A DNA stretch of 64,000 bases from an uncultured Oscillospiraceae bacterium (GTDB lineage Bacteria > Bacillota > Clostridia > Oscillospirales > Ruminococcaceae). Numbering within the stretch: the first letter of the stretch is position 1; each line of letters starts with the position of its first letter. The position numbers were made by a program, and so were the translations under genes. The stretch lies in the NCBI GenBank assembly GCA_900548355.1, contig URKR01000012.1, forward strand, positions 5,436 to 69,435, read 5' to 3'. Of the stretch, positions 60,894 through 64,000 are shown in pieces. The notes beneath the pieces were generated by a model. The model worked only from the letters and a program-made list of their open reading frames with translations. It was not told where the DNA came from and ran no database searches.

Positions 60894-62182
60894 CAGTCCA
60901 ACAGGCTATCGAAGGAATCCACGCGCTGCCAAGGCTGGGGGGCGCTCCGGGCCTTGACCGAATGCGGGCGCTGCTTGCCGAACTTGGCAACCCCGAACAG
61001 CGGCTTCAATACATCCATATAGCCGGTACCAACGGAAAGGGCACCCTTGCCGCTATGACGGCTTCGATCCTCACCCATGCAGGCTACAAAACCGGCTTGA
61101 CCATCAGCCCCTATGTCCTTGAATTCCGTGAACGCTTTCAGATCAACGGTGAGATGATCCCCCCGCGCGTGCTGGCGGCGATGGCTCAGAAGGTTCTTGC
61201 CGCCTGTGAAACGCTCAAGGCCCGCGGCATCGAACCGGTTGAATTTGAGGCGGTCACCGCCATTGCGCTGCTCTGGTTTGCCGAGGAAAACTGTGATTTC
61301 GTCGTGCTCGAAACCGGCCTCGGCGGCCGGTACGATGCCACCAACGTGATTCCCGCCCCGCTTGTGGCGGCCATCACCCGCATCGGCCTCGACCACACCG
61401 AGCTGCTTGGCGATACCCTTGCCCAGATCGCCGGCGAAAAGGCCGGCATCATCAAGGAGGGCAGCGCCGTCATCTGCTACCCCGACCAGCCGGCCGAGGC
61501 GATGGGCCCGCTGCTCACCGCGGCAGCCGAAGCACATACCTCGATCGATGCGCCCGAACTTTCGGACATCCGCGCCCTGAAATGCCGCCCGCTTGAAAAC
61601 TACGTCGATTACGGCGGCTACCGCGTCATGCTGCCCTTTCCGGGCCGCCACCAGGCCAACCACGCCGCGATGGCGATTGAGATTGCGCTGACCCTCTGGC
61701 GGCGCTATGGCTACGAAATCTCCGACGACGCGATTGAAGCAGGCCTGCGCGAAGCAAAAATGCCCGCACGCATCGAGATCCTGCGCCGCCGCCCGCTGCT
61801 TCTGCTCGACGGCTGCCACAACCCGGACGGTGCAGCCGGCCTTGCCGATACGCTGAAAGAAGCCGGCTATGAGGGCAACCTTGTCGGCGTTATCGGCCTG
61901 CTGGCCGACAAGCACCGCGAACCGATGCTCGAAACGCTTGCGCCCTGCTTTGAAAAAGTGTACACGGTTACCCCGGATTGCCCGCGTGCCCTTGACGCCG
62001 AAGCGCTGCAGAACGAAGCCAAATTCCACTTTGATGCGGAGGTCGGCGGCCCTCTGCGCCAGGCCATTCACAAGGCGGTTTCCTATGCGGACAACCATAA
62101 CCTTGCCGGCGTCGTTGTCTGCGGCAGTCTTTACCTCGCGGCTGAAGCGCGGCCGATCCTGCTCAAAGAAGCCGAAAAGTGA
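60890..62182 (+). CDS. folC: Folylpolyglutamate synthase/dihydrofolate synthase
   Basis: FolC adds glutamate to folates, and can also make dihydrofolate from dihydropteroate. The 430-residue Mur-ligase-family enzyme has the P-loop YIHIAGTNGKGTLAAM (about 41-56), ETGLGGRYDATNVI (about 142-155), AITRIGLDHTELLG (about 161-174) and LLLLDGCHNPDGAAGL (about 302-317). GGAGGGAAC precedes the ATG. It overlaps the VanZ gene. Confidence 0.95.
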   Translation: MTVQQAIEGIHALPRLGGAPGLDRMRALLAELGNPEQRLQYIHIAGTNGKGTLAAMTASILTHAGYKTGLTISPYVLEFRERFQINGEMIPPRVLAAMAQKVLAACETLKARGIEPVEFEAVTAIALLWFAEENCDFVVLETGLGGRYDATNVIPAPLVAAITRIGLDHTELLGDTLAQIAGEKAGIIKEGSAVICYPDQPAEAMGPLLTAAAEAHTSIDAPELSDIRALKCRPLENYVDYGGYRVMLPFPGRHQANHAAMAIEIALTLWRRYGYEISDDAIEAGLREAKMPARIEILRRRPLLLLDGCHNPDGAAGLADTLKEAGYEGNLVGVIGLLADKHREPMLETLAPCFEKVYTVTPDCPRALDAEALQNEAKFHFDAEVGGPLRQAIHKAVSYADNHNLAGVVVCGSLYLAAEARPILLKEAEK

Positions 62183-62223
62183 TCGCCTGATCCGTTTCAG
62201 CAAAATACGCATCCAACGTCCTG

Positions 62224-62243
62224 TATACTGGTTTCAAAACCAG
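62224..62243 (+). promoter_or_regulatory. -10 box and palindrome before spoIIAA
   Basis: TATACT (62224-62229) overlaps the perfect palindrome-like CTGGTTTCAAAACCAG (62228-62243). No sigma-H or Spo0A box that I could identify accompanies it. A weak -35 lies upstream. Confidence 0.4.
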
Positions 62244-62286
62244 TTGCAGGGCGTTTTTTGGTTTGCCTGGATCGAGGTGGACAAAC

Positions 62287-62583
62287 TTGGCAAAAATCTG
62301 TTTTGTGCCGGCCAGCGGCACCCTGGCGGCTTATCTTTCGGGGGAAATTGACCATCACGCGGCGCAGGGGCTGCGGCGGGAGATCGATTCGCAGATTGAT
62401 GCGCGCATGCCGGAACTCCTCACGCTCGACTTTTCCGGCGTCACGTTCATGGATTCTTCCGGCGTAGGGCTGATCTTGGGCCGCGGGCGCTACATGGCTT
62501 CACTTGGCGGCCGCCTGACAGTCCAAAACCCGCCGGCGGCCGTGCGGCGGGTTTTGGAGCTGGCCGGTATTTCCTATGCCTGA
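62287..62583 (+). CDS. spoIIAA: Anti-sigma F factor antagonist
   Basis: SpoIIAA is the STAS-domain protein that, when unphosphorylated, displaces SpoIIAB from sigma-F in the forespore. The 98-residue product has GTLAAYLSGEIDHHAAQGLR, then TLDFSGVTFMDSSGVGLILG (about 46-65), with the phosphorylatable Ser in DSSG. The start is TTG 62287 after GAGGTGG. It leads the spoIIAA-spoIIAB-sigF operon, with 14 bases before spoIIAB. Confidence 0.92.
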   Translation: MAKICFVPASGTLAAYLSGEIDHHAAQGLRREIDSQIDARMPELLTLDFSGVTFMDSSGVGLILGRGRYMASLGGRLTVQNPPAAVRRVLELAGISYA

Positions 62584-62597
62584 GGGAGGGCGTCACC

Positions 62598-63032
62598 ATG
62601 AAGATGATTAACCAGGTCAAGTTTACCTTTTTCAGCCGTTCGGTCAATGAAAGCTTTGCCCGGGCAGCGCTGGCGGCCTTTCTGGCTCAGGCAGACCCGA
62701 CGGTACCCCAGCTGGCCGATATCAAGACAGCAGTTTCGGAAGCGGTCACCAACTGTATCGTCCATGCGTACCCGGATGCGGTCGGAACAATCACAATGAC
62801 GGCGGTGCTCTATGAAGGCGGAATGGTGCGTATTACCATCACGGATCGCGGCGTCGGCATCCCGGATGTAGGCAAGGCCATGGAGCCTTTGTATACGACC
62901 GGCAACCCCGATGAAAGGGCGGGGCTCGGTTTTGCTGTCATGCAAAGCTTTATGGATAAGGTCAAGGTTAGTTCTACGCCGGGGCGCGGTACTCGTGTTA
63001 CGATGAGCAAACAGCTTGAAGCCAAACCGTAA
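62598..63032 (+). CDS. spoIIAB: Anti-sigma F factor (serine kinase)
   Basis: SpoIIAB holds sigma-F inactive and phosphorylates SpoIIAA. The 144-residue GHKL protein has the N box IKTAVSEAVTNCIVHAYPDA (about 47-66), G1 ITDRGVGIPDV (about 93-103) and G2 DERAGLGFAVMQSFMD (about 117-132). Length and order are as in Bacillus. GAGGGAGG precedes the ATG. Confidence 0.95.
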   Translation: MKMINQVKFTFFSRSVNESFARAALAAFLAQADPTVPQLADIKTAVSEAVTNCIVHAYPDAVGTITMTAVLYEGGMVRITITDRGVGIPDVGKAMEPLYTTGNPDERAGLGFAVMQSFMDKVKVSSTPGRGTRVTMSKQLEAKP

Positions 63033-63066
63033 CTTCCTTACATAATTTGGCAAGGAGGTTTTCTCT

Positions 63067-63783
63067 ATGGCGGTCTCAACACCGGCTACGGCGGCCAACA
63101 TAACCCAATTGTTTACCCAGTTGCCCCGTGCAGAGTTTATCCAGCGTAATCTTGGCCTGGCGCGCACCTGCGCGGGCCGCTTTTCCGGCCGCGGCATTGA
63201 ATATGAGGATCTGTATGCGGCCGGTTGCTTGGGGTTGGTCAAAGCGTGCGATGGATTTGACCCTGCGCGCGGGGTCTGCTTTTCCACCTATGCGGTGCCG
63301 GTGATCCTCGGCGAGATCAAAAAGCTGTTCCGGGACGGCGGTGCGGTCAAGGTGAGCCGCTCGGTCAAGGAACTGGGCCTTAAAGTGAACGCGGAGCGGG
63401 AACGCCGGCTCAAACAGAACGGGGTGGAACCGACGGTTGGTCAGCTTGCGCAAACGCTTGGCGTTACGCCGGAACAGGTAGCGGTTGCGATCCATGCGGC
63501 CATGCCGGTTGTTTCGCTGACGCCTGCAGATGAAGAAGACGGCAGGAGGGAATGGGATATTCCGGTTGATTCACCCGAGGAACGGCTGGCGGAACGGATC
63601 GGTTTGCGGGAGGTATTGGACAGGCTGCCCGAGGAAGATCGGACTCTCATCCGACTGCGTTTCTTTGGAGGGAGAACCCAAAGTGAGACGGCGCGCTTTT
63701 TGCATACAACACAGGTACAGATCTCTCGCCGTGAACGCAAAATACTGCAGCGGATGCGGATGGAACTTCTGGGTGAGGGGTGA
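63067..63783 (+). CDS. sigF: Sporulation sigma factor SigF
   Basis: SigF directs forespore transcription early in sporulation. The 238-residue protein has region 2 (FSGRGIEYEDLYAAGCLGLV, about 40-59, and FDPARGVCFSTYAVPVILGE), region 3 (TVGQLAQTLGVTPEQVAVAI) and region 4 (LREVLDRLPEEDRTLIRLRF, then SETARFLHTTQVQISRRERK). Operon position after spoIIAB makes it SigF rather than SigG or SigB. AAGGAGG precedes the ATG. Confidence 0.95.
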   Translation: MAVSTPATAANITQLFTQLPRAEFIQRNLGLARTCAGRFSGRGIEYEDLYAAGCLGLVKACDGFDPARGVCFSTYAVPVILGEIKKLFRDGGAVKVSRSVKELGLKVNAERERRLKQNGVEPTVGQLAQTLGVTPEQVAVAIHAAMPVVSLTPADEEDGRREWDIPVDSPEERLAERIGLREVLDRLPEEDRTLIRLRFFGGRTQSETARFLHTTQVQISRRERKILQRMRMELLGEG

Positions 63784-63812
63784 ACTGCGTAAAAAAATTG
63801 GAAAAGATTTCC

Positions 63813-63842
63813 TTGACAATGCTTATACAGATATGATACACT
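63813..63842 (+). promoter_or_regulatory. First promoter of the presumed rRNA operon
   Basis: TTGACA (63813-63818) and TACACT (63837-63842) are 18 bases apart, 30 bases after sigF. A perfect palindrome TACGTCGAA/TTCGACGTA (63848-63867) lies just after the probable start. Confidence 0.6.
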
Positions 63843-63912
63843 ATCTATACGTCGAAGGTTCGACGTAAACCGCAGCCGTTGAAAAGGAATTTAAGTTTTT
63901 TCAAAAAAAGTG

Positions 63913-63941
63913 TTGACAAAAGCACTGCGCTGTGGTAAACT
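63913..63941 (+). promoter_or_regulatory. Second promoter, probably of an rRNA operon
   Basis: TTGACA (63913-63918) and TAAACT (63936-63941) are 17 bases apart, after an A/T-rich upstream stretch. The leader (GCTGTCGCGAGAGACAGC hairpin, then GCGCTGAGAAAAACAGCTTG) looks like the 16S rRNA leader of Clostridia; the rRNA itself would lie beyond the window. Confidence 0.65.
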
Positions 63942-64000
63942 AATCAAGCTGTCGCGAGAGACAGCGGCGCTGAGAAAAACAGCTTGAAAAAAATCTCAAA

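Noticed and set aside
60425..62212. A 595-residue minus-strand frame opposite vanZ and folC
   Set aside because: It is antisense to two genes with clear motifs and has no start context.
1..64000. CRISPR arrays, integrases, transposases, prophage or plasmid genes
   Set aside because: I found no regularly spaced repeats, Cas proteins, recombinases or phage structural genes on either strand.

Overview
The window is a GC-rich (roughly 60 percent by eye) chromosomal segment of a low-mobility, gene-dense Clostridia genome. The order rpmG-secE-nusG-rplK-rplA-rplJ-rplL, a spoIIAA-spoIIAB-sigF operon, Gram-positive style lipoproteins, strong AGGAGG ribosome binding sites, FakA/DegV proteins and a preQ1-III type leader in front of queT all point to Oscillospiraceae (Ruminococcaceae), near Faecalibacterium, Gemmiger or Subdoligranulum. 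That placement is inference; no 16S sequence is present. I see no prophage, insertion sequence, integrase or CRISPR array, so this is mostly core genome.

Layout. 0-1.7 kb: the 3' part of a cobalamin-dependent methionine synthase. 1.9-5.5 kb: the secE-nusG-ribosomal protein cluster, with an L10 leader and attenuator before rplJ. 5.7-18.5 kb: a lipoprotein, a CBS protein, then asp23-fakA-DUF1835-recG, a D,D-carboxypeptidase (dacA type), nicotinate phosphoribosyltransferase, a membrane protein, two microproteins and a glycosyltransferase. 18.6-22.2 kb (minus): tRNA nucleotidyltransferase with a small partner and PEP carboxykinase. 22.4-23.9 kb: nitroreductase, acpS and a MazF-type toxin without visible antitoxin. 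23.9-33.4 kb (minus): apbE, DUF3783, secA, an EamA exporter, a HAD phosphatase, queT under its riboswitch, degV, trmL and pdxK. 33.9-36.2 kb (minus): serC-serA. 36.4-37.3 kb: an orphan BlaI repressor behind three operator copies, then two tRNA-Ser genes. 37.6-48.3 kb: lactaldehyde reductase type dehydrogenase, the two L-serine dehydratase subunits, an esterase, an AraC regulator, rhomboid protease, ackA, tmcAL and a GltD-like flavoprotein. 49.9-52.5 kb (minus): a compact acyl-carrier-protein mini-cluster (ACP, MaoC dehydratase, SDR reductase, GNAT-like acyltransferase). 53.3-55.9 kb: a class A penicillin-binding protein that appears to begin at an AUA codon. 56.1-62.2 kb: ACT regulator-hom-thrB, lysC, vanZ-like and folC. 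62.2-63.8 kb: spoIIA operon, followed at the right edge by tandem promoters that look like those of an rRNA operon.

The genes combine housekeeping (translation, Sec export, cell wall), fermentative central metabolism (PckA, AckA, FucO-like reductase, serine synthesis and deamination), aspartate-family amino acid synthesis and the first compartment-specific sporulation switch. The least explained parts are the AUA-initiated PBP, the ACP mini-cluster, the orphan BlaI circuit, the two microproteins and two families of short inverted-repeat elements.
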